NCBI GenBank assembly: GCA_000181795.3
Contig: CM012954.1
Coordinates: forward strand, 8,956,154 to 9,020,153
From: Trichinella spiralis
Taxonomy: Eukaryota > Nematoda > Enoplea > Trichinellida > Trichinellidae
Length of the DNA: 64,000 nt
Direction of reading: 5' to 3'
Each line of letters begins with the position of its first letter. Position 1 is the first letter of the stretch. Made by a program: the position numbers and the translations under genes. This document shows positions 16,312 to 26,006 of this stretch, piece by piece. Below the pieces are notes generated by a model. The model was not told the DNA's origin. It saw nothing but the letters and a program-made list of their open reading frames with translations, and searched no databases.

Positions 16312-17465
16312 CTTGACCAATACAACTTTTCGTACTGATAAAATATTGGTATGCAAAACGTTGTATTTTCAGTTCCTTACCATTCTAGAAGCGATCTAAA
16401 TTAATACAGATATTATCACATATAGCAAGCTCAGATATGATAAATGTACTCTGCAAACAAACGTTCATATTATCAAAGAGTGATATTACTGAAAATCAGC
16501 ACAATTAATATATAATGAAATGCGCAAATACAGCTAAATCATCAAATAAACAAACAAACACTGATGCACCAAAGAAACTATATTCAGCGCATTGCATTTA
16601 AAATGAAAACTCATTACATGAATATCAAATAATCAGACATGAAACAGATGTGCTAAAGGTGTCAGTGCAAGCAGTCACAATTGAAACATTTGGACTAAAC
16701 TCTATAGAAAGATTGTTCAAATTTTCAAATTAAAACCGCATCCCGTCATCATGCAATTTAGTTCAGCTGTTGCAGTTATATTGCATATTTTTATTGGCAT
16801 TACTTTGAGAAGTGTCAAATTGTGAAGAAATTGAAATTTCAAATTTAAAAGAAATGACACTAAATTAAAAATTCTCTTTTAAAATAATTCTAAATATAAT
16901 ATCAATTTAATAATTTAGTTAATGTGCCAATGTATTAAAAGCAAACTTACGTTCAAGTGACAAAACTATGCTGATATACAGCAACCTTATGAAACCCGCG
17001 CAATCGTACTGTCATCTAAAAATGGAATAACTTGCTACTTAACTTTTAGGTACTGTAGGTTTTCAAATGTATTCCATTTTGTAATATTTATAGTTTTATG
17101 AAAAATTCTTTCATAATATATAAAATATATATATTAGAACAAAATATACGAATACATATCAAACAATCGCATTTGAATTATTGCAATTTATTTATTAAAA
17201 AAAATGTAGGTTAAAATTCCACATGCAGTATTATAATTAAAAATAATTTAAGAAATTTAAAACTATAATGTTATCCATATTGTGCTTTTATTTTGTGTAA
17301 GATAAGTCAGCTGTAATTTGAATTTAAAAAATCAGTTTTGAATACCCAGCATTTAATTTTAATTAAAAGTCAATTAAATTTACCTTTCTTTTAACTTTTA
17401 AAAATTTTCAAACTTTAAAATAAAAATAAAAAAATTGTTTAATGATGCTCAAGTTTCCTTCAGTA
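16312..17465. other. AT-rich divergent intergenic region
   Basis: Between the STAG start (-) and the coiled-coil gene (+). A probable STAG 5' UTR exon, ending in a gtaagg donor near 16380, lies at the left. No other gene is visible. Confidence 0.55.
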
Positions 17466-17480
17466 GGCGCCAAATATATA
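17466..17480 (+). promoter_or_regulatory. E2F-like site next to a TATA box
   Basis: GGCGCCAAA (17466-17474), which fits the E2F/DP consensus TTTSSCGC on the opposite strand, runs directly into TATATA (17475-17480). The pair lies about 40 bp upstream of the coiled-coil gene ATG. Such sites typically mark S-phase genes; here it is a sequence match only. Confidence 0.5.
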
Positions 17481-17517
17481 GTGCGGTACGGTTTACGGGA
17501 TACTGACGTATTTCAAA

Positions 17518-18864
17518 ATGTCTCATTTAGCATCGATGGAAATTCCATTGGAGAAAAAGAAGTTGATGGCCAAGTCGATTGCTAAAATTTATACTTTGCT
17601 ATGTAATCGTTTTGGAAATGCTGAAGACGCCATCAAAAAATTTGATGCACTTCAAAAAAAGGAAGAACAACTCACTGAGCAGATTGCCTCTGTTACCGCA
17701 CAAAATGAAAACTTTTTACGTAAAGAAGAAGCGTGTAATAGTTTTAAACAAAACATTGCACAAATGGCAAAGAAGTACGACATAATTGTAGGCTACGAAT
17801 CAAATTCTTTAAGCTTTGATGAAATTGAAATGCTGTTTCAAAGTTCCATTAATCAAAGAATGGAGCTGCTAAACGAGATGGAAGCATTCAAGGTAAACCG
17901 CTTTAACTGTACTACTATGTAACAACTGTTCACGATTAATTTCAGCTCTCCATTAAGAACTTGGAGAACAGTGTTGAAAGGAAAAGTCAAGAGCTTGAGG
18001 ATGCTAAGATGGCATTTGTAAAGGAAAAGAGTGAAATTTATGAAAATATGAATACGGACTTTGCTGCGCAGACCGCTGCATTTTCAAAAGAAAAAGATGA
18101 ACTTTTGAATAGAATCAACTCAGTGACAGAAGAAAGCGAACTGTTAAGGAAAATGCTCGCCCAAGAAACTGTACGTTAATTTGTAATGATTCACTTCATG
18201 TATTATTATCCCGAGACATTTAGGAAAAGAGCAACGCAATTAAAGAACATTATGAAAATGAGAACAACAATCTGAAATGTGAAAATGAGAAAATTCTTCA
18301 AGAAAATTTACAACTGAAAGAATCGACCGAAAAAATATTGGTAATTTTGTGAAAGCATACTTTTCCTTTTCGATACTTGAACAATGTGATCATTAATTAC
18401 AGCAACAGTTGCAAATTGAAAGAGAAATGAAGTCCAAAGAATTTGAGCGATATGAATGTTTTTTGGAGTATTTATGGAAAAAAATTGACCATGGAGACAA
18501 GGAATTTGAAACGTTGCGAGAAAAAAATCGATCGATTATGAAAAAAAATGAAAATTTGTACAATCATGTGGTGGAAATGCAAATTCAACGTAAGTGAAAC
18601 TGTTTTATTGCTTTATGGATATGTTTGATATTTCAGATTCAAATTGTAAAAAAGAAAACAATGGTTGCAATGTTAAACTTGATGATAAAGTAAGTCGATT
18701 TGGATCATTTCATAAAGTGTACAGTACCAGTAAAATTACTTCAGAACGTTCCTTATGGCAGGATATTACGCCCAGTTTCTGAAAATGCTGAACAAGTTGT
18801 CCTGCCATTCAAGTCTTACGTTGAAGAAGCAAGAAATACGAGCAAAAACTCGGTTCCAAACTGA
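17518..18864 (+). CDS. coiled-coil protein of unknown family
   Basis: Six exons (17518-17892, 17946-18170, 18224-18340, 18403-18589, 18637-18689, 18745-18864) join in frame to 1077 nt, 358 aa. After a short N-terminal helix (about residues 1-45, MSHLASMEIPLEKKKLM) nearly all of it is predicted heptad coiled coil, rich in E, K, N and Q. A short non-helical C-terminus contains NVPYGRILRPVSE. I do not recognise the family. Scaffold, centrosomal or kinetochore roles are possible for such a layout, and the E2F-like promoter hints at cell-cycle expression, but neither is shown. A poly(A) signal lies near 18928. The complete in-frame join supports a real gene. Confidence 0.8.
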
Positions 18865-18928
18865 AATGCTGTTATTTATGAACATCTTTCTTCGATCTGT
18901 TTTTACTCAATCATTTTTCATTTTCAAA

Positions 18929-20082
18929 TAAAAATATTTTCCACTATTAACTGTGTCGTTTTCCTACTACTTACAGTATGACCAATGAAAAGCAAGTATC
19001 TTAGCAGAGTTATTTTAATGAAAATTATCAATAAAATAAAATCAACAGTTGTTCTTTTGAATAAGTTATTCTGCTGTTGAATTAATACATTTTCATTTAT
19101 TTTTTTATATGTTTTTATAGCATTTTTGACATAAAAACTTCAATCATTGCGTAATATTATTACGTTAGCATTTATTTGATTAATTGCGGAAAAAAAAGAA
19201 ATTATGACAATTGCTAAATTGATTGACGATGTTCCAAAGATTCCGTTCTGTTGTAATAGTGATTTAATAAATGCAGTATTAAAATCAAAAAGAATATTTT
19301 CTCGTCAGACGGTAGCAAATTTCCATTTTAGCGTCTTGTTCGATGAGAATTAATTTTCAAACAAAAAATTCCATCTGAACAGTGAAATATGTCGGCAAAG
19401 CGGCAGAATCACAAAGCTAATATTATATCAATATTTAATGTGGCGTACCAGGTGCAGTTGCGCACTGGCACTGGAATTCAGTGCGTTTAATTTGAACTGA
19501 TGACGTCACAACTGCTAACTGCCACCGCTTCTTCTTTAGCTTCCTAGAAAATTCCAGTCGATTAGCGTGTAAGATAGCATCTGATTTTTTTGTGTTTTTC
19601 TCGTCTTTGCTATCAGTATAGCAGTTGAATAATAATATTTAAAGAAAAATGAACAAATAAATATTTTCCATTTCTACACACAGATGAAGATAAAATTTTT
19701 ACATACATGCATGCATATACCGGAAGATATGCATGTTTTTTCGTCACATTTTTGAAATCGTTTCGTTTTTTATTCTTCCTTATTTTTCTTCCGATTGATA
19801 CTGTTGAAATTTGAAAACAATCAATTATTTAGCAGTTGTGTGTTGATTAGAAGGAATTTTAAACGTCAGAATGTTGTGCTTTACCTGAATAATGCTCGAT
19901 GTTACACAACAAAAACGTCATAGTCGTCGTATTCGTTGTGACGTTGAAAATTTCACCTTTTTAAAATATTTTTCCTTTCCTGTTTAGTTTGTTCTTTATG
20001 CAAGCGTTTTTCGAACGCAGCTTCATTTTCATCATATCAATTGATTCGTCTTCTTCTTTTCAGAGAATCTGTGCTCATTACA
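18929..20082. other. intergenic region and upstream region of IDH
   Basis: Mostly AT-rich. A GC-richer block at about 19440-19560 contains a palindromic CRE and probably the IDH promoter. A tttcag acceptor at 20063, 20 bp before the IDH ATG, suggests that an untranslated first exon lies in this block or that a spliced leader is added. No coding exon seen. Confidence 0.55.
19501..19508 (+). promoter_or_regulatory. palindromic CRE (TGACGTCA)
   Basis: Perfect full-site cAMP-response element TGACGTCA, the consensus for CREB/ATF bZIP dimers, in a locally GC-richer stretch about 575 bp upstream of the IDH start codon. Regulatory use is inferred. Confidence 0.5.
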
Positions 20083-22216
20083 ATGATGTGGAAAATGTTG
20101 AAGGTTTTTTCTTCTAAAAATGGAATTGTGCGTTCTGCTTCAAGTAAGATATTAATAATAAGAAGCCGTCAATAATACCACTATATATATATATATGTAT
20201 ATTCAAATAAACAGACTTCAGTAAGATAAAGGTTGAAAATCCTGTAGTGGAATTAGATGGCGATGAAATGACTCGCATCATTTGGAAATTCATCAAAGAT
20301 AAAGTTAGTTCAATTTCACATTTGATTGATAAATAATTGATTGAATCAATCAATTTTTCACAAATGAATTGTTTCGTTTCAGTTGATTTTTCCATATATC
20401 GATATTCAGTGCCATTATTTTGATTTGAGCTTACCAAATCGAGATAAAACTGAAGATCGCGTTACTGTTGAAGCAGCGGAAGCTATTCTGAAATACAACG
20501 TCGGTATCAAATGTGCGACAATTACACCAGACGAAGCTCGAGTCAAAGGTATACGTGTATGATAATTTTCATCACATTTACATATTTTCTATTCAGAATT
20601 TAATTTGAAAAAAATGTGGCTCAGTCCGAACGGTACTATAAGGAACATTCTCGGTGGTACTGTTTTTCGTGAACCAATTCTCTGCAAGAACATACCTCGA
20701 CTAATACCAGGTTGGACAAATTCAATCGTCATCGGTAGGCATGCACACGGTGATCAGGTAAATTGCACGTATTGCCATTATTTGTACAAATAACATTATA
20801 TTATTATTAAAAACCTATCAAAATGATGATGTATGATTTTCAAAATTTACGAATTTCATTATATTAAATTTACATTAGAAGAGTAAAAATAAATTAATAT
20901 GACTTTTGAACTGACTTTACACATTCTTCTAACTGTCCTGATTGATGCAACTGTTGTCCTGATTTTGATTTCTTGACTGAAATATTTAACTTGATGAAGT
21001 TAAACATATTTTGTCACCTTTTTGTTTCAAAAGCAGAAATGAAATATTATCTATTATTCAGTATAAAGCCACAGAAATGGTAATTAAAAAGCCGGGCAAA
21101 GTGGAATTAGTATTTACGCCAAACGATGGTAGCCAAAGTATAAGAAGTGAAATTTACAATTTCAAAACTCCAGGCATCACCATGGGCATGTACAACACTG
21201 ATGAAGTAATTTCAATTCGCGACAATTTATGAAAAATAAATATATTAAATATTTTAAAAAAAAATTTTTTTTTCAGTCAGTTGAAAATTTTGCCAAAAGT
21301 TGCTTCGAATACGCGATTGCGAAAAAGTGGCCATTGTACCTGAGTACAAAGAACACAATTTTGAAAAAATACGATGGTCGTTTTAAAGATATTTTCCAAC
21401 AAATTTATGAAAAGTATTTGATTTTTGCTCTGCTCCTTCTTATTCATTATTTGTTAAAGGTTTTTTGTTGTAACAGAATTTATGCAAATAAATTCAAAAC
21501 CATTGGAATATGGTATGAACATCGTCTTATTGACGACATGGTTGCCCAAGTACTGAAATCGAATGGTGGCTTTGTCTGGGCATGCAAAAACTACGATGGC
21601 GACGTGCAATCGGATATCGTCGCTCAAGGTGAATAAAATTTACATTAAAACACACAAACAACACGTACGTACGTACCTTGGAAAATGATGTTCAATTGTA
21701 TACACAGGTTTCGGTTCTTTGGGTCTGATGACCAGTGTACTCATGTGCCCGGATGGCAAGACCATCGAATCCGAAGCTGCTCACGGTACTGTGACCAGAC
21801 ATTATCGTGATCACCAAGCCGGACGTCAAACGAGCACCAATCCAGTGGCAAGCATTTACGCGTGGACTCGAGGCTTGGAACATCGAGCGAAACTGGATCG
21901 AAACGAACCCCTCAAACAGTGAGTGACAGATTTTATCAAATTTATCAAAAAAAAATTTGCATACTTATCATTTCCATTTCAGATTTTGCCAAAATCTAGA
22001 AGCTGCCTGTTTGGAAACGATCGAACAAGGCAAAATGACGAAAGACTTAGCCATTTGTATACACGGCAACGCGAAAAAGTATGCAAATTTTAAAGTTTAA
22101 CCAATTTCCATTTCAAATCATCATTTTACAGTGTAAAAGAGGGAATGTACTTGTACACTGAACAATTCCTCGAAGCGATTCGACAACGACTCGACGACAA
22201 AATGAACCGCTGTTGA
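20083..22216 (+). CDS. IDH2: NADP-dependent isocitrate dehydrogenase, probably mitochondrial
   Basis: Oxidatively decarboxylates isocitrate to 2-oxoglutarate, making NADPH. Ten exons (20083-20143, 20215-20303, 20383-20548, 20597-20757, 21062-21205, 21277-21413, 21477-21628, 21708-21918, 21983-22078, 22132-22216) sum to 1302 nt, 433 aa. Family signatures are intact: [64 protein letters not shown], the metal-binding IDDMVAQVL and [13 protein letters not shown], and [11 protein letters not shown] with [13 protein letters not shown]. About 20 extra N-terminal residues ([20 protein letters not shown]) are basic and hydroxylated with no acid, like a mitochondrial presequence, so the IDH2-type location is favoured over cytosolic IDH1. 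The downstream neighbour converges on it. Confidence 0.95.
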
Positions 22217-22594
22217 AAAATATGGAAAAAGAAAACGCGTCAATTAATGAATCTTAATTATAATTTTAAAATTAATTGTCCATTTCAATTTTCAAATTGA
22301 ATTTAAAAATCAAATACATGAACGTTTATTCTCACCGCAAGATTCCATTTTTGACAAATGATGATGATGATGATGATGAGAGACAGCAATAAAAAAAAGA
22401 TCGTCAAAATGCAAATTGTTAATCATAGAATTAGGCCAAATTTACTGCTTAATGATTGTAATAAAAAAAAGAAAAATAAAACACGCACTGAATCAATGCA
22501 ATTAATAAAATTAAAAATGAAATAATAAATGAAATACACTTGCACGTCAACCGACGAACCGACGTTGCTATTGTTGTTGCTTTAATGCCATTAT
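22217..22594. other. short convergent intergenic region
   Basis: 3' flanks of IDH (+) and the piggyBac-derived gene (-). Contains a (GAT)n run near 22361-22378 and several AATAAA-like motifs. No gene seen. Confidence 0.6.
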
Positions 22595-24633
22595 TCATTC
22601 ACCACCTTCTTCTTCTTCTTCTTCTTCGTCTTCGTCTTCTTCTTCTTCATCTTCTTCTGCTTCTTCTTCCCCTTCTGCTTCTTCTCCTTCTGCTTCTTCT
22701 TGTTCTTCATCTTCTTCATCCTCATCTTCAGCAGATACTATATCAGCGCTTGCAAGCCAAGATTTTGTCAACTCAGAGCGAAAATTGAACAACGTCATCG
22801 GAGCTTGCGAAGCTTCATGATAGAATCGCCATGCATTGTAGACGGTCAAATCCAGAAAATGAGTGAACACTGGCCACCACCATTTTCGATTACGAAGTTG
22901 CACTTTAAATTTTTTCGCCTAAAAAGCAGAGAAATAAACAAACAAAATTATTAATTATTTAAAACAAAAAGAAAATACTCACCGATTCGGTGATGTAATT
23001 CACTTTATACCTTTTACGACTGTATTCGTGAAATACATTTGGCAGTGAAAACACTTTGCCATCTTTTTCTGTTTCAATCAATGGATCAAATCCAAATTCT
23101 GTCGACATGAACGTATAAACCCGATCGTATTTGTACCGGACCGCAACAACACCGTTGATTGGATCTAACAGCTTAAATTTCATGTTAATTAATTAATTAA
23201 TTAATTTAATTAATTTTCATCTTCAATTTACTTGGCAAAATTGTCCCCGACGTAAGTGGGCAAATTCTTCAATGGGCAAAAGTGGAAGTTTACGAGATCG
23301 TAAAATGCTTAAAAGGCCAGTCGCTTTGACTCCAATCGTTTTCAAATAGCAAAGAAGTGGATGCGATGTAAAATAATCGTCAAAAAATATACATTTCCCA
23401 CTGAAAAATTCGACAGGCTTGAGCAATTCCGCAACCGCACCCCCGGCACAACCGAGATCATTGTCCTCGACGGGACAGTCTTCCTGTTCTGTGGCACCAT
23501 CGTAGAGGGCAAAATTGAAAATATACCCAGAAGAATTAACAAGTACAAATGTTTTATAACCGAATTCCACGTCCGTATTTTGCATTCCAAGTTTATCTTA
23601 AATAATAATAATCTTTTCAACGGACACAAATTACATCATCGAATGCTTTCAATTACCTGGATTTAAGCCAGGACAAGTGACCAACAGTTCACCCACAGCG
23701 AGATCATTTGGCCATACACCAAATTGAAGGTATTTTTTCTTCAACAAATTCAAAAATGGTCTCAATTTCGCAAATCTGTCATGTTTATCGAGTTCTTCAT
23801 TGTTAGCCAAATGTAAGCAGCGTTTCAACTGACGAAATCTGAACAATATTTCCCCTCCCAATTACAGTCAAAAAGTGCAATCACAAGCACAAACCTGCGT
23901 TTCGACATGGCATTGTAAACAAGAGGCACGTATACGTCGTCAGTGAATTGCCAATACATGTCTTCTTCGGGCAAATCATAATGACCAGAGAAAAGCAGCA
24001 AGGCCAAAAATGTCTTCATCTCCTCTTCGTCAACACTGAAATTATCTCCAAGAGTGTCCAGGCCGTATCGATTGGTTTCAGTTACAATGTGCGTGATAAT
24101 TTCCTCATCAAAAAATTTTTCAAAAACATCACGTGGAGACCAATCTGTAATTTTGTGAATAATAATAATAATAATAATTTAGCTTTGATATTTTTCAATA
24201 CTTTGTAAACAATCGCGCAGCATTGTCATGTCAGGTGTTTTTACTTCTTTTTCAGCATCATGGAGGTAACCTGCATTCACTGCTTTCCAAATCACCGCTC
24301 TGTCAGTCTCCATTTGCTGATATTTCAATTTTTTACCCATTTCTAAATTTTAACTTGATTAAATAGAAATAATCATACTTTGAAACTGTTACCCGATGAT
24401 TTTCCCTCATACGCATCAACGTCACTTATTTTGTGATGGATTTCAACACGACCAGAAACATAACACCTCGGCTTTGGAAAAGTCGTCAGTATATTATCGT
24501 CCGCATCTTCATTATCAGTCAACTCTTGCGTTTCTACAGAAGGAGGAACGACCACAGCTTGCAATTGTAAATCACGAGGCCATTTTTCGCAAAAAACAAC
24601 GGCATCCGAAACTGATTTAAAATTTTCTGACAT
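22595..24633 (-). CDS. piggyBac transposase-derived protein, probably domesticated
   Basis: Belongs to the DDE_Tnp_1_7 (piggyBac/PGBD) family. It is read through about seven exons with canonical junctions, starting at 24633 (MSENFKSVSDAVVF). Recognisable parts are DWSPRDVFEKFFDEEI with VTETNRYG, FRQLKRCLHLANNEE, FGYKTFVLVNSSGYIFNF, FFDDYFTSHPLLCYLKTIG, RYKYDRVYTFMSTEFG and NRKWWWPVFTHFLDLTVYNA. The usual VDE-x-M catalytic site reads LAVGELLV, so the first aspartate is glycine. The GGVD-x-x-DQ block reads KRYKVNYITES, so the last aspartate is lost too. The usual C-terminal Cys-rich finger is replaced by a Glu/Asp-rich tail encoded by a TCT-type repeat. No terminal inverted repeats were found nearby. 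Introns plus loss of catalysis point to a host gene or an old immobile copy. Confidence 0.85.
22606..22735. repeat. TCT/CTC-rich triplet repeat coding an acidic tail
   Basis: Imperfect TCT-rich repeat that encodes the Glu/Asp-rich C-terminus of the piggyBac-derived protein on the minus strand. Confidence 0.8.
23184..23214. repeat. (TTAA)n microsatellite
   Basis: Run of AATT/TTAA units within an intron of the piggyBac-derived gene. TTAA is also the piggyBac target motif, but here it is simple repeat sequence. Confidence 0.85.
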
Positions 24634-25279
24634 TACGTAACGTGAATGATGAATTGAAAATTTTGCAAATATTTAATTAGTTGAAAATACTTCTGCACAA
24701 TGAAATAATAACTTTACGACAAAGTTTACCCTAACAGCAAAAGCAACAAAGTTTAAAGTACAGAAACAAAACGACCAGTACAATATATGATTAACAGGTA
24801 CATACAGAACACTTCAAAGACATAGTTTAGAAAAGTTTTGCAATAGAAACGACAAATTTTCTTTTACAATACTTATAATGATAATTTGATGAAACGTAAC
24901 GATCGAAATCAAAGCATAAATGCTTAATTTAGCAAAAAATTCATTTGAGAAAGTTTTGATTAAAAAAAAATTCAAATTATCAATAAAATGCGTTGAACTG
25001 GCTGGCGAATTTTGTAATATAATTTGTAATGTAACAACAAAAAAGTAGAACAGAAGAAAAATAATTTCTAACAATGAACAAAATTGAGCGTTCAATTACG
25101 TCAAAATGTTGCACAATTCACGTTCGTATAAATGGAATTTGTAATGTAAATTTCGAAAAATTTTTACACTTTTCAAATTGCAAATAAAACAAAAAAAAAA
25201 TGCACGTCATCCGTGCATACAGTATACAGGTACGACAAAAAAAAGTTTGAAAATACAGGGCAATTTGAACGTCGTTGTT
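24634..25279. other. AT-rich intergenic region upstream of the piggyBac-derived gene
   Basis: No coding exon recognised; open stretches on the minus strand near 24814-25095 are hydrophobic by base composition only. Probably the promoter side of the piggyBac-derived gene. Confidence 0.5.
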
Positions 25280-25320
25280 GTGTGACGTCACACCAAACGT
25301 GATTTGTCATTATTGGCGCC
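25280..25320. promoter_or_regulatory. 14-bp CRE palindrome plus E2F-like site
   Basis: GTGTGACGTCACAC (25280-25293) is a perfect 14-bp palindrome centred on a full CRE. TTGGCGCC (25313-25320), an E2F-like core, follows 19 bp later. Both stand out from the AT-rich background. The block lies 650 bp upstream of the piggyBac-derived gene (-) and about 200 bp upstream of the small secreted candidate (+), so it could be a shared divergent promoter. Confidence 0.5.
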
Positions 25321-25521
25321 TTTTTTGTAATACCTTTTTGTCATTATTGAAAATGCGAATAATAAAAATTATTTTTTTAAATTTGTTTTAATAATTTATT
25401 TTTATATGCAAATTTTTATTTAAAAAAAATATACGACGATTTGTCCAAATTGTTCAAGAATTGTGTATAGAAAATTTGTTTCAAGTGAAATTTTTGATTG
25501 ATCGAAAGAAGAATATTTTTA

Positions 25522-25867
25522 ATGAAACAATTTCTTTTTTTTATTCTGTTTCATTTATCATTCGGAATGTTAATTGAACAGTAAGTAGTAAGTCAATAGA
25601 AGACGGTGGAGACAATTTTTCCAACACTGCAAGCTGAATTAATTGACTGACTTGACATTCATAAATTGAATGTGACATTTTTTATTACTACCTCCACCGT
25701 GAGGTGGTTTATTAATTAGCAGCAATTGTCAGCAGCGTTATTATATGAAAAACCATGCCACGAACGACGTGAAAAATAATAACGTAGCATTAATTGCAGG
25801 AAATTGTGCGTGTCGAGTGATTTTATTATTGGGAAGAAAAGAAAAGAAAAAAATAATCTTTTTTTAA
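25522..25867 (+). CDS. tentative small secreted protein
   Basis: Exon 25522-25580 encodes MKQFLFFILFHLSFGMLIE, a signal-peptide-like start that ends in a consensus CA/gtaagt donor. Joined to a tag acceptor at 25719, the frame stays open for about 49 more codons to TAA at 25865-25867 (68 aa). The mature part has three Cys (SNCQQRYYMKN, GNCACRVILLL) and a C-terminal GRKEKKK cluster. Acceptor choice (tag or tagcag, 3 nt apart) does not change the frame. Support is limited to the signal peptide, splice signals and an upstream CRE/E2F-like block; in a T-rich background a hydrophobic start can arise by chance. Confidence 0.35.
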
Positions 25868-26006
25868 ATATATTTATGTTATTATTATCTAAAACAAAGT
25901 TGAACAACAATAGTAATATTTTAATAAAAAAAAACAAACGAAAATGGAATATTATAGTTGCACCGTAGTTGAAAAAATGCTCGAAGGCAACGAGGGTGGT
26001 GTTTGA

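Noticed and set aside
8294-17495. Exact 12-mer CGGTACGGTTTA near two gene starts (8294 and 17484), considered as a promoter element or spliced-leader remnant
   Set aside because: In 64 kb, repeated 12-mers occur by chance many times, and the distances to the start codons differ widely.
22595-25400. Search for terminal inverted repeats or TTAA duplications of an intact piggyBac element
   Set aside because: TTAA is abundant in this AT-rich DNA and no paired inverted ends could be matched by eye.
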